From the NCBI GenBank assembly GCA_973895155.1, contig OZ316891.1, positions 13,206,001 to 13,270,000 of the forward strand: a stretch of 64,000 nucleotides of DNA, given 5' to 3'. The first letter of the stretch is position 1. Every line of letters begins with the position of its first letter. Origin of the DNA: Marsupella aquatica. Taxonomy: Eukaryota > Marchantiophyta. A program made the position numbers and the translations under genes. The notes under the pieces were generated by a model, which saw only the letters and a list, made by a program, of their open reading frames with translations, was not told the DNA's origin and did not search any database. This document shows positions 36,434 to 49,800 of this stretch, in pieces.

Positions 36434-37120
36434 CTACCGTCTTAGCCTGAACACAGCGCCCAGGCACTATATTCAAATAGTGGGCCATGGGGCATTATAT
36501 TTGAATAGTGCACCCAGGACGTTGTGTTTGAGTTTCCACACTATGTTTTGGAATTTTTTTACCTTGTGGTGTTGTCTTTGAATAGTGTCATTGTGTTCAA
36601 ATTTAGGCATTGTGATGAATTTAGGATGTAAGCAGGAATGATGGGCATATAATTTAGGGTGTAAGCAGGCATGAAACGCTAATTTGGTGAGACAAAATAA
36701 AATAAAGGCTTAGACAATCATTCTCTGATTTCTACTGAGTTTGCACATGGATGTAATTATTTGCAGAGTTGTCAAGTGCCATTTTCAATTGAGTATGTGG
36801 GAAATATTGCTCCTAGCATTGTTATCAAGATGTGAAGGTCAGCAACAACTTCTTGTTTACTTTGCTTATACTTTGATTGTAATTCATGAACTTGCACTTT
36901 TTGTGCTCAATGCTGTCAAGATTAGGAAAAACTGAAGTACAACCCTGAATATTCAAACACAAGGCCATATTCAAACACAACACCATATTTGAACACAATG
37001 CCTGGGCGTTGTGTTAAAATGACGTTGTGTTAGAGTTAAAACTACTTTTTCTTACCAAGACTAAAAAATTTCAACTTTTGAACACAATGCCCGGGCTCTG
37101 TGCTCGGGGGAAGACAGTAG
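36434..37120. repeat. Unclassified terminal-inverted-repeat element of 687 bp
   Basis: The left end CTACCGTCTTAGCC, continuing through CACAGCGCCCAGGCA, matches the inverse of the right end (CTACTGTCTTCCCC, CACAGAGCCCGGGCA) over about 44 bp. Further inverse copies of AACACAATGCC lie inside. A TA may be duplicated at the borders. It sits within degenerate repeats with AAAGTAACTCTGATTA that continue on the right. No coding capacity. Confidence 0.65.
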
Positions 37121-38449
37121 TTAAGCAACATAACTCTGATTAGCATTAATAGGATGCTACGATAATCAAAATGTTGTCAAGTCTACTTTAATTATTACGT
37201 GCCATTTTCTCTACCACTGGGTGAAACAAAGTAACTCTGATTAGTTTGCAATGATCTGAATGATGATCAAAATCTTCCCCCCAATTTCCTTAGTTTAGTT
37301 ATTAGGGTGCAACTTTTTCCACTGATAGTTAAGCAAAGTAACTCAGATTAATTTGGGATGATCGGATGAACACAGTACTGGCAGATTAGGTCATGGATGG
37401 CTGTCAGTGTCCTCAACTCAAACCATAGCACCCATAACATTGAGGAGGGGTCTTGTGCTTTGCCCTGCCCTAGAACACTCAGCCTCATCCTCAATGGGTC
37501 TCCCAGTCCCCTGCTCAAGGATGGGAAGAGGCTGATTTATGTTAGGTTAAGGATGATGAGGGCCTGCTGATGCATGGGCTAATGCAAACACCTGGCATCG
37601 ACCGTTGGCTCATTTTTTTAAGCTAACCAGAGCTACTCTGCTTAATGATGTAAAAAATATGATAACATAGACAGTAATCAAACAAAAAAAGTGTCAAAGT
37701 ATATATTCAAACCAAAACAGTGGCAAATAATTTCTAAATCTCATACTATTACACTGTGTAATAATGGACGTAAATACGTACCTCAAGTCAAATTTTAAGG
37801 TGTTTTTATTTCACTTTTTTAAGGCTTTCACCAAATTGCCCTTGAAAAAGTGACAAATCACCATTTTATCCAGCTAAACGAGTAAATTGCCAGTGTTGCT
37901 GTGCACGACTCAGACTAAATTACATGGTGAATATCCACAACCTCTTCTGGTCCTGCGGTCGGTCCACTGTGCCATACCTTTAAACTACTTATCCTTAATT
38001 GAGTGACTATCAAATTGTTGTGTTGGAAGACAACACTTTCACAAAATCGTTCTTGGAAGGGGAGAACCACTTGTTATCTTCAATTTAATACAATTAAACA
38101 CTATGATACCTTATTCCGCCTAAATGTTTTTGTACAGTCGATCAGTTTACAATTCTGGAAAGGAAAGAAACAATACACTACCATTTGATGTATTCCAGCG
38201 TTTTTAACACCCTTTTTTTACATTTTCTCAAATATATACATGGTACTGACTAACCTAAGGCCAGTTTAAAGTGCTTTACATAGAATTTTTTTCTGACAAT
38301 ACCTAATGCAAAAGTACTTTACATAGAATATTTTTTGGCATGGAGGCCATACTAAGAAGTACATTCGGTATAAGAGCCTTTTTGCCTTTTTGCTATTGCT
38401 TTTTGAAACATAATTCTGTTTTTCCTTTGGGTTAGTTTTGCTTTTTCCT

Positions 38450-38770
38450 CTCATTTTCTTCTCCTGTTTAAATCATGTTGGAGTGAAGAAAAGTGTGGGA
38501 GGAAGAAGGGAGGGGTGGGGGGGGGGGGCGCAGTTAGGGGACGTGTGACGGAGCGCCTGCAAAAGGAGGGAAAAAAGGAAAAACAGTACAAGGCAAAAAG
38601 GATACTTTTTGCCTTATTGCACAACCCGACCATGCCTGGATCCCGCAATTTCTTCACATTTCCTTTTCTCATTTGCATGTGTGTACTTTGCATGCATTTC
38701 TTGTCTCACCTCGACATCTTTGCCTCATCTTGAGATCTTTTATGCAATGCACAGGCATTCATTGGGCTAG
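38450..38770 (-). repeat. Inverse copy of the minisatellite-head family
   Basis: On the minus strand, from 38770, the sequence reads TAGCCCAATGAATGCCTGTG, then AAGATGTCGAGGTGAGACAA. The G-rich segment at 38507-38530 is equivalent to the blocks that follow arrays 1 and 2. The array itself is reduced to two or three units. Confidence 0.65.
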
Positions 38771-40611
38771 TCCATTATGGATAAGCAGTTTGCCAAGATT
38801 TGTATACACTAATCAAACTAACTTGTGTGATTAGCCAGGTTATCCGTAATTATGACACATTGGGCCAGCAAGAGAAAGCAAACTAGATATAGGTTAATTC
38901 TACATAAATTGGGATCAGCCCCAGGTTAGCCTGTTTATGGAAACAGGGGTTGTATATTTGGGTAGATTTCTAGAGTCCCCTCCTTGACACAAACTAATAC
39001 TTGCTTCAATCTACAGTGCCGTTGGAAAGGTGTGAAACCCAAATTACCCTCTTTTCAAGTTCAATCCTCCATATTTGTTCCTGACCATAAGATCGATCTA
39101 CTTAATTAGCTTGAAGGAGATCCATCAGATTCTGTTAGTAGGCCTCAGACTTGGTAGGACACTAGCAAATCAGACCAAAAGACTGACAACAAAAGTGGAT
39201 TTGGGCAAACTTTCTCACGAAAGGAAAGACTGTTACAGCTCACCAAAAACAATCATGTCGTTCTGATGGGATCTCCTTACCAAGCCCTAAACTGACCACC
39301 CCAAATTTTGTTACATGTAATTCAGTTGTACATAGAAATTTCTGTTTAAAAAAACCATTACTCTTACCCCTCAAGTCTTTGTAAGTATCAGGTTGGCCTA
39401 GTCCTTAACTAAGTAAAAAGTGAAAGACTATGGGGGTATTTTGTCCTCCCATATTTTGAATGACAATGGGGATTGAACATACTTGGGTTGAATTAACACC
39501 CTTGTTTATCAAGTTTTGCCAAAATCTTTTCAATCCAAGAATATTGTCATAAGCTTGGATGTGATCTCCATACAAACCTTAAAGCTCACATGAGATTTGA
39601 ACTAGAGAGTGAGTTTAATTCTCATTCTAAACTAAACTATACCTCATGAGATCCCAACTCTCTAGTTAAAAAGTGTTTTTGTATAAACCCCATACAATTG
39701 AGCATGCAAACTTAGAATTCAACCAATTCCAATTTGAGCATTGGGCCGACACTCAACCAATTTTAGCATTTGATTCATGCTCCACTAATTTCAGCCAGGA
39801 ACCCACGTGATTAATTTTAGCAGTGGAACCATGCTCAGTACATGTGAGATGCAAACCCCCATGCCCATCATAAGTTAGATACAGTAATGAAAATACAAAT
39901 CAACATTAATAGGGATTTATGTGGAGGGTACCCCATGGTCTAGAGAAGGTTATGGGTTGTAATCCTTAAGGCCAAAATGAGCCGGAGGGTGTTACAGCCA
40001 TTGGTTAGCAAGTGTAACTTTGACACTCCTTTCTCATATAACATTTTTTAAGACTAGATGAAAATTGCTAAGATTATGTGTAGGGTAACCCCAAAGCGGG
40101 GATAATGGGATGTAATCTCCGAGGGGGCTGTGTCCGGGGTTACAGCCCATTATTCTCAAGTGGAGATGAGTCATAGAGCCTAAAACCCAAGTCCATTTTC
40201 GAAGATTCATTTCATTTTTATAGTGCAAAAGTCTCATCTGTCTGCAGCAGGGACCTCCCATAAAACTACAAAGGAAAGAAGAAAAGACTGGGTTACGAGG
40301 CCATCTTCTGTAGCGAATTGAACTCTGGACCTGTATGTCTTTTTTGGCCTGAACAGAGTACACCTTTTGAGAGGGGGACAAGGTTTTAGGGTCCCTGATC
40401 GCAAGAAACCCTAGTTGTCTTCCCCTGTTTCCTTCGATTTCTCCATTCGCACAGACGGACAACAGTTTTCTTAGGGAGGACCCTCGTTTCGCTCGGAAAT
40501 CTCGTGACCACGAAGAACGAGAGTTGGGTATTCGAAAGTGACCTGATCTGCTCTGCTCTAACGCCGCACTTGTTAGTTGAATCGGTCGAGAACACCGAAC
40601 GCCTTGTCAAG

Positions 40612-42990
40612 ATGACGATCACTGACTGTCGAATGTATGAAGCTCGCTATCCGGAGGTTGATGATGTGGTCATGGTTCAGGTACAAATCTGTCTCCTCTC
40701 GTGTTATTGTTGTCGACCGGTGTTGGGTTGCGTTGGCTTTCGATCGAACCTGGGTGGAAAGTATGTTGTGATATTCCTGGATTGGAAAGAGCAGTAGAAA
40801 CTGATGGATTGATCGATGTTCTCGTTTGTGCTTGGGTGAAGGTAAAAAATATTGCGGAAATGGGCGCCTATGTAGCGCTGTTAGAGTACAACAATATCGA
40901 GGGTATGATATTGTTGTCGGAGCTGTCCCGGCGTCGTATCCGAAGTATTAGCAGTCTTATCAAAGTAGGTCGGCAGGAACCGGTCATGGTCCTGAGGGTA
41001 GATCGGGATAAGGGCTACATTGATTTGAGCAAGCGAAGAGTTTCAGAGGAAGACGTGGCGGGATGTGAAGAGCGTTACAACAAGAGCAAGCTTGTTCACT
41101 CCATCATGCGTCATGTTGCCGAAACAATGGACGCTGATCTTGAGGTTCGTGCATTATTGACAGTCTATGTGCTTTGGGAGTGATGTACTTCTTTTCCATG
41201 TCTCTTGGTGTGAAATTAACCTAAAATATGTTAAATCCTCTTCATTGCAGGACCTTTACACACACGTCAGTTGGCCACTTTACAAAAAGTATGGTCACGC
41301 TTTTGAGGTGCGTTGGAAATCAGTCTCAAGGTTTATAGGTCACAGATTTTGTGCTTGTAGGAGGGTGGTCCTGGTAATTTCACCTTTAGACATGTAAGGT
41401 TCTGATAGCGTTGTTCAACTTGCGGAAACCTATACTCAATATGCACTGTTTTGTTTAAGTAAGTTCATATTTCGCTGTCCTCGGGCAAATTACGTCCCTG
41501 ATTTGTAGCTAACGTGGGAAATTTCGATTTCGACACTGGGGCATGATTGGGCGATGTATTGTATTGGTTAGGTCTCTGCTTCTGCTTCATATCAAGTTCA
41601 CTTCGGAACTCCGTCATTGAAGGAGTCCCCCAAACTCCGGCATGCAGCTGAGCTCATGTTTCTTGGCTTTGATAACTGCTTTCACTCTTGCAGGCGTTCA
41701 AGCTGATTGTTACCGATCCAGATTCAGTCCTGAGTAGTCTGACCAAGGAAGTCAAAGAACCTGGATCAGAGGTAATCAGACCGGTCTTATCTTGTAGTAG
41801 GAGTTAAGCCCATGTTAATGATATGTTACTGCTGCTCTTGCTTTCTCGTCTCGTCAGAATCTGTTGATATAAATACCTAATTTTTAAATCACCTGGTTCT
41901 TCAGGTTGCAGTTACAGTGCCTGCAATGACCGATGACGTTAGGGATGCTCTCATAAAAAATATCAGAAGACGGATGACTCCCCAGCCACTGAAGATACGT
42001 GCAGATATTGAGTTAAAATGCTTCCAGTATGACGGTGTATTGCATATTAAGGTGGATATTCTTGACCTATACACTCAAAGCCTGCAGACATTCTTTGTTG
42101 GAGATCTTACAGTGGAAACTAATCTCATGTGTCTGTTCGTATCAAGGTAGTTTCAGAACGCTTGACTTTGCAATCAAGCAGAGATACTCATTGTCATGCA
42201 TATCTATTCAAGATTGTGTTGAGCAGCAAATTAATGCTATGTTGTTATTTATTTTAGGATGCCATGAGAAGAGCTGAAGAAGCAGGAACAGATGATTGTC
42301 CAGTGAAGATCAAGTTGGTGGCTCCACCTTTATATGTTCTTACGACGCAAACCCTGGACAAGGTTTGCACTGGTTTCGTTAGATGTGCATTGCTGACAGC
42401 TATCTCACTGGATTTTATGTTCATCTCATTTTTGTGATGCTTGAATTCTGTTTTTGGACATTGCTAAAATGAAATTGTCAAGTACAGACTGCCTACCAAC
42501 CCAGAGTATTGGTAAAACTTCAATGTGCATGCTTCGTGCAGGATCTCGGAATTGCTGTGCTTGATCAGGCCATCAAAGCTTGCGAAAAGGAGATAGATAA
42601 GCACAAGGGAAAACTTTCGGTCAAAGAAGCTCCCAGAGCGGTATGTCGTTACTGTTCCAAGTGCCACTGGAACCTGCCTTTGTTGATCACCAAGTCATAT
42701 CTGTTGAGTATTTTGGAATGTATGATAGTAGATACCTTCAACCACCTGTGCCGAGACACCTACGGAAGGAGCGATAATAAATTGAACCGTGTGGACTGAT
42801 TATTCGTTCGTTACGTGTTTATTTATGTGTGGTGCAGGTGAGTGAGAGGGATGACAGGCTTCTGGCAGAAACAATGCAAAATCTTGGAGATGCAAATGCT
42901 GAAGTTGATGGGGACAGGGATTCAGAAGACGAGGAGGATACGGGCATGGGAGAGGTGGATGTGGAGGGAGTCACCGGTATCCATGAATAA
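40612..42990 (+). CDS. Translation initiation factor eIF2 subunit alpha
   Basis: Eight exons fit: 40612-40680, 40842-41144, 41251-41307, 41694-41771, 41905-42051, 42258-42362, 42542-42640 and 42838-42990, 336 residues. The S1 RNA-binding domain covers about residues 15-90 ([19 protein letters not shown]). The regulatory loop [13 protein letters not shown] holds S52, equivalent to the serine phosphorylated by GCN2 to arrest initiation. The helical domain and C-terminal alpha/beta domain follow ([40 protein letters not shown]). The tail is acidic ([14 protein letters not shown]), as in plants. It is part of the trimer that delivers Met-tRNAi to the 40S subunit in the cytosol. All key residues are intact and length matches plant orthologues. 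Intron phases are nearly all zero. Confidence 0.97.
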
Positions 42991-45900
42991 CGATCCGGGC
43001 TGCGAATGCAATGTAGAGTAATCAGCCACCTGCCATGACGTACTGGCTTACGAAAACGCGCAGAAACCTTTTTTCCTGATTTTTGTGCGAAAGTTTACAA
43101 GAATCCATAGAAGAAAAACTTTTGTCTATAAGGAATCCCTCATTCAACTCAATATAAATCTTCTTCTCTTTTTGCATCTGACCGTCCAAATTTGAAGGAT
43201 TACTCTGAATTCCTCTGGGCATTTTCACCACACTCTTGTGCTTTTTCTCTTGAATTTTGGTTGTAGCAAGGCTCCAGAAACGTAACCCACTACAGGGCAA
43301 TGCCTACTGGGCATTCTGGAAAGCCACCCTTAATTGTGTGAATGCCATCTTGATATGTGAAACTGTATTCCGCCTTCATGATCTGCACAAGTGCCTCATG
43401 TAGATTTAGGTGGAGGATAAATCTCCACAGAGGTGCATTGGTCGTCATCTTGAAAGAAAGCCTCCTGCCTTCCTCACCCCTCAAGGAATCCCAATGTACC
43501 TTACTGTCTGACGAAAATCCTTTGACATGGAAGACATATGGAATGTTCACAGTAAAAAGAAAGAGCACCCTTCTATGGGAAAGTTCAATCTTGAGCCAAA
43601 ATGTCTTGCAGTGACTAAAAATTTGACAAGGAAAAATGCATCTCGTTTTGAAATGTCCGAAACCACTAGCTTGTTCTTTGAGTTTTGCCGTTTGCTAAGA
43701 ACCATCCATGTAGGAGATTGCTAAGTGAACACAGAATCATCAGTCAAAGACTAGCCTGGTAATGAAGAAGCACAACACAAGCTAGACTGTCAACTTCAAC
43801 TTTATATGAGTGCGCGCGTAAAGAGGAAACCTGTATTGTATAGCGATTGGGATGAGTTTGCACATGGAGCGTACTCTCAAATGCAAATTTACCTTAAATT
43901 GCGCCTTAGGACAGCAAGATTACTGCCGCGACATCAATAACATTGCAGGCCCGAGTGCTATCAATAATTTTGGAGATGTGCAGACAAAAAGCACACTGCA
44001 AAAGCTCCCTTGTATCCTCCTCTAGCTAGATGACATTATTGTCCAAGGAGTACAAGAATGCTATCAATAATTTTTGAGATATGCAGACAAAAGTACTCTC
44101 TGCAAAAGCTCCCTTGTATTCCTCTAGCTAGATGATATTGTCCAAGGAGTACAGACACAATGCATAATTATTGTTACTTAATACAGTAGGTACTGTCTTT
44201 GTATAATTAAACTAGCTCATTGTTTCTGCACCCACTAAACCCATCTTGTCAATGCCAAAATGATCATTCACTTCATAAGCCCTAAACCCTATCCCAGTGC
44301 TGCAACATAGAAGAATGAATTGTTTGACATGTTTCCTAGGAATTTTTTATGGTTACTAGCCAGATGCAAGTGCATTGCATCAAAAATGTCTAGCCGAGGG
44401 AAAGAAATCCAGTGCCGTCAGGTGTTGAACAATACTTGGCCCTGCGTTGCACATAAGTGTTGAGGTGAGGTAAAGATTGCAAGTGAGACAAAGAAGTGTT
44501 GTTGTTCTGATTGTGTCATTTGTGCAATTATGGTCATGGATGCGGAAGTCTTGTCATTTTTGTTGAATGGTTGTTGTTGTGGAAATGCTATAATTTGGTT
44601 CAGGTCTGTTGTAGTGAATGTGTTGTAGGGGAGCAAAAATGTAAAGACAAGGGGGTTTGAGACAGCGGCCACTGCATCCACCGGAGTTCAAGCATGGAAG
44701 CCCAACAGGAGGGTGTTTTTGATGTAGGGCGAGGGTTGGGAGCCTTTTCTTGTTTTGTAAGCAGACTATGTAACGATTTTGGTGTGATACAATATTATAG
44801 TGTTTGATGTTTATACATTTTCCTCAGTTTTTGTTTGTACTTTGTTGGACATGTTCTAGTCCGTTTTTCACCTTTTATTTGTGAATTCTCTTTCCACAGA
44901 TGACCAAATTTCTGCAATGGTAGTGAATCCAAAGGTATTGTAGGCCTTGAATGTTTGAAATCTGATCATGATTTGGACTAAACCTGGATACTCTAGTGCA
45001 ATTTTGATATCAAAATAACTACTTTGGATTTTGGAGGAAGATGCATCTCATCCAACCATTCGTATTTTTGTATCCTTAGATTTAAATGTAATTCTACACA
45101 TAATTATCTTTCAATTGTTCTAAGAATTTATTGATATTGATTGATTTGGACTTTCACTAAATAAGACCTAGGTGCAGGGTGAATATTTTAAATGACCATC
45201 AATGGATGAAAGTACTCCTGGTACTTAACTGCACCTGTTAGGTTAACTAGAGCACAACCTAAGGAATGCTGCTCAGGTTAAACTAGTGGAGAAGGATTAT
45301 ACCCTGGAGGAGCACTTCATTGTGCTCATGCTAGAAATCAGTCTTAAGGAGTTGGAGATTTGATAGAAAAGAGAAAACATGTATAGAGCAGTTTGTTCAG
45401 TTGCTAGGCTATGGCAAATGTACATCGTTGGTGCATAGTGATTTCTTTTATCACTCGTGCACGAAATCTAGATGAGTTGAATCATGTATCTTTGTGCCTG
45501 TGTCAATTCTGTGTTGTACACTGGTTCCATGTGACATCGTGCTGTCCAATATTTTCTCAATGTGGCCTCCAAGCTTGGATGGGATCACTATCACAAACCT
45601 TTTGCTCCAAAAAGATTAAGCTTATTTGGTATCTATATAATGTGCATTTTAATTAGGATTACATGGATTCCGAGTCACAATTTTCAACTTACATACCAAG
45701 AGTATTTTGAAATCTCATTTAAGTTTTGAGTCTCACACTCAGATCATCGCGCATTAAATCTACATCAGTCATACCATAAACCAAGACACATGTTGTTCAA
45801 ATCACTTGGTTTGTAGATCATAAATATAATGTATTAGTTTATGTTCTGGTGTATGGCTTGATCATACATAAGTTTAAATGGTATATTTAGATTACTTATA

Positions 45901-46846
45901 CTGACATAATGCAAAAACCATACCCTATATATATGACCCTAGAGGCCAAAGACCCAATATAGAGGTCCAAACCAGGAGACATGAACCCAGAGGCCAATCA
46001 CCAATATAGAGGGGAACTCGAGGGAAAAATCCGAGCAAGAGCCAAAGTGCCCCTTTAAACAAAAATGGAACTAACGCCCTACTAGGGAGCAAACCGAAAA
46101 GCCTTGTAAATTTATGGAGTACCATGCACAGGAGGGTCATGAAGAGAATATTGTGTGAAGGCCACAAAACCAACCGCACGGAGAATAGCATACTAAAATG
46201 TAGACTCGGACCATGGGTTTAGGGTTTTAGCGTGAGGAGTGCGCAGGGTCACTGAATTCCGCCCGACTCTGAGGAAGGGGTGTTTGGGGTTTTACGAGGG
46301 TTTTAGGTCGAGGACTAGAGCTCTTATGGAGTCAAACAAGTGGAGGATTCAGTTCAGCAATTTCAACCTGTCGGAGGATACTGGGTTTTAGGTTGAAAGC
46401 TGCACCACCAAACTAACGTAGTTCCATTGGCCAGTCTAAGCTGGAGTTAACCGAGTCACCCTCTTCCTGAAGAACAACAAGGTTTATCGGTGAGTGGGTC
46501 ATCACTTCCCTGCCTGCGGTGCGGTAGTGCTTGTGGTCGTTGATAATGATTCTGTCATATAAACTGGAACATTCGTCAAATTTGTCTCTCGCTATTGGCA
46601 TGAGCTTCAGATTTATGTAAGTTCAGGACGATTAAGCCCTAAACCCTGTCTACACTTCTGTATCAGAACACCTTTCATGGATTCGAGGAATAAGAAGGTG
46701 GATTCATCGATTCATGGACTCAGCGGCGAGTTCTCTGTGTGCTTGGTTGTGACCGATGGGCAGCTATGATGGCAAGCATACAAGAGCAGAAGCAGTGCTT
46801 ATAGAGACGGGTTTTTGGAGGTAAATATCGGGAAGTGCCAAGCGAG
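42991..46846. other. Intergenic region with a possible gene remnant
   Basis: On the minus strand 43740-43290 shows broken frames with protein-like runs (VVSDISKRDAFFLVKF, SSDSKVHWDSLRGEEGRR), perhaps a decayed gene of unknown family. Two diverged copies of the minisatellite head lie at 44356-44500. The rest is AT-rich without support for genes. The last 500 bp are the 5' flank of the NAT10 gene. Confidence 0.4.
44356..44500 (+). repeat. Diverged copies of the minisatellite-head family
   Basis: TAGCCAGATGCAAGTGCATT at about 44357 and CTTGGCCCTGCGTTGCACAT at about 44435 resemble the head of arrays 1 and 2. The second is followed by GTTGAGGTGAGG. Both are short fragments. Confidence 0.5.
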
Positions 46847-49800
46847 ATGAGGAAAAAGGTGGATTCTCGGATTAGAACTCTGGTGGAGAATGGAGTCAAA
46901 ACACGGCAGCGGTCTCTCTTTGTCATCGTTGGGGACAAAGGTCGAGACCAGGTACGTTTCTGCGTTGCTAATTTGACTAACCTTAAGGGATTGGTCACTT
47001 GAAAGTTTGAAACCTGATGCTTCTGGTCACTTTTTCCTTTTTGGCATGCCGCTGTCAATTGAATGGAAGAAAGCATTTGACAGCAAGATGGGCAGTACCA
47101 TCTTATTGCTTTCTACAAGTGCAAGAAACTCGGAAGTCAGCACAGAAAGTTGGGTTAGGTTTAACGGAATGGAGAACGCATCGCCCATTTGGGGAAATAG
47201 CCACCTTAACTCACTTTGTCGCGGCCAAGCACAGTCGAGGTTTTTCTACCGGTGTGTATCTTTCCTATGATCTAATTCTAGGAAAACCTTGCAGGTCGTG
47301 AATCTTCACTACATGTTGTCAAAAGCTGTAGTGAAAGCCCGCCCGTCGGTTCTATGGTGCTACAAGAAGGAGCTTTTTCTGAGCAGGTTTTCTCTAACCC
47401 TGGGGTAGATTTGGAGCTTTGTTACCAAGCAGAGATTTAATCATTTTCAAGAGACAGGCCAAGTTTCGGACTAGTGCCAATTATATTATTAGTTTTGGAG
47501 AACGAAATGTGTTGCATGTTGGCTGGTATTTTCATAATTCTCTCTTTGTGACAGTCACAAGAAAAAACGCATGAAACAAATTAAGAAGATGATGCAGAGG
47601 GGTCTGCTGGATCCAGAGACAGATGATCCTTTCTCACTGTTTGTCGCAAGCACCAACATTCGCTACTGTTATTATGCCGAAACTCACAAAATTTTGGGGA
47701 ATACGTATGGCATGTGTGTTCTCCAGGTTAGGCCCAAGTTTCTTTCATACTTCTTTTTCACTTCTTAGAAATCATCTGTGACAGCAAGGAGCTGAGTATG
47801 TATATAGTCGAACCACATTGGATAAGATCACCAGCTGACAACTCAAGATTATAAGTATCTCATAATAACAGCTGAATTCGAAGCAAGTTGAGATAAGGTA
47901 TAAGTCTGCGTAGAGAGCTTATTTGACGATGGGAGATCTCCCGGGCGTCTAGTCGCTCGTTTAATTGCAATGTTAGGCATGACGGGAGGTGAAGAAGATT
48001 TCTGACACCTGTTGGTCTTCCCTCCGCAGGACTTCGAGGCATTAACTCCCAATCTACTGGCTCGTACAATTGAGACAGTTGAAGGTGGTGGCATAATACT
48101 GTTGCTACTTAGCTCTCTTACATCACTCAGCAGCTTATACACAATGACTATGGTTAGAAATCCTCCTTTCATTGCTAATAATCCTGCAAACCAGCATTAC
48201 GAGATGTGAACAAGTGAAACGATCTTCAGAATCTGCATTCGTTACTAACAAGAGAGAACAGAGAAGCCTTGGCTATCACATCCCAGGGATCATGATCGTT
48301 AAGTATTCTAAGTGGACACCCTTCAATGCAAGGAATGAGCCATTGTTGTAAGCGACCACCTCCCCTGGAGATCATTACTTCATCTGGTTGCTTAAATGGA
48401 CGAGTCTAAAATTAGCATATGGTATCTGAAATGTGTAGTGTTTCTTTTGGGACGTGTTTGAAGTAGAAAGAGCGTCCTTCTAATTTCACGTGAGTTTTAA
48501 GAGAATGCTGTCGATATTCATGTCAATCGCAGGATGTGCATGCAAGGTTTCGGACGGAGGCACATTCAAATATTGCAGGGAGATTTAATGAAAGATTCAT
48601 ACTATCACTCGCATCTTGCTCGACATGTGTGGTAATGGATGACGAGCTGAATATTTTGCCCATATCTTCTCACGTACGCGCCATCACCGCAATTCCAGTC
48701 CAAGAGGTAAATTCAAACACAACAGCAGAACGACAAAATTCGGGACAGGATATAATGACATTCTTTGTAGAGCAGTGTTCCTTAGAAAGTTGCCTAATGT
48801 GGAGAATTATGATCTGTATAATATGAATTGAAAGAGGAGTCTTGGCTTTTGCGCATGTTTGTATTTTGGATGGAGCTTGGTCGTCGAAGTCGAAGCTAAC
48901 GTAAACACAGGGAGAGGAGGGTTTGACAGAGGCAGAGAAAGATTTGAAAGACTTGAAGGAATCTTTGGCAGACACTTTGCCCGTTGGGCCCCTTGTCAAC
49001 AAATGTCGGACTTTTGATCAGGTATTGTTACCTAGAAACGGCACGTTCTAATTTGAGGGCATAAAAACACCTTTTTTGATGCTTCGTGGTGCATACTTAC
49101 CAATGTTAAGGCTCTCCGATCAGATTGAAGTGTGACCATTATGGTGAGCTGGAAATTCACCGTGTTGTATATGTGTTATATTTGTGCACAGGCAAAGGCG
49201 GTGATCACGTTTCTTGATGCGGCTTCAGAGAAGACGCTGCGAAGCACAGTTGCTCTGACAGCTGCAAGAGGTCGAGGGAAATCAGCTGCACTTGGAGTCG
49301 CAATTGCTGGGGCTGTTGCTTTGGGGTTGGCAGGCTCTTTCTTTGTACTTACTTTCTTCAGAAATCAGTGTCCTGAATGGGAATTGATTAGGATGTTTAA
49401 TGAAATTAGACTAAACACTGCAAGTGTTGTTACTGCGAAGCGTTTTGACCTTTCCGTTCTGGATGCTGTTTTGAGACTCCCACCTGTAGTAGCTATGGTT
49501 CGAGCATACATATGAATTCGTGGCTTATAGTTTCCTCGGTTTTTTTAGTTTCTTGTTGCCCAAGTGTGATGCATTTGGGTATTAGTGTCCTCAGTATTTA
49601 TCCTCGTAGTAAGGACTGCAATGAGTTATCTTCTTGGCATATCGCTCACTTGGAATTTGTGCAATGCTATACAGATATTCCAACATATTTGTGACTGCGC
49701 CAAGCCCAGAAAACTTGAAGACGCTGTTTGAGTTCATCTTCAAGGGTTTTGATGCATTAGAATACAAAGTAATGCACTGAACGTTGTTGGCATTGTCGGA

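Larger units (their letters stand above)
35061..40611. other. Gene-poor repeat-rich interval
   Basis: Outside the element at 36434-37120 and the repeat near 38450-38770 there is no supported gene. AAGTAACTCTGATTAG-type units recur around 37125-37370. 40090-40170 contains an imperfect inverse repeat (GATAATGGGATGTAATC against GGTTACAGCCCATTATTC). The last 200 bp are the 5' region of the eIF2-alpha gene. Confidence 0.5.
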
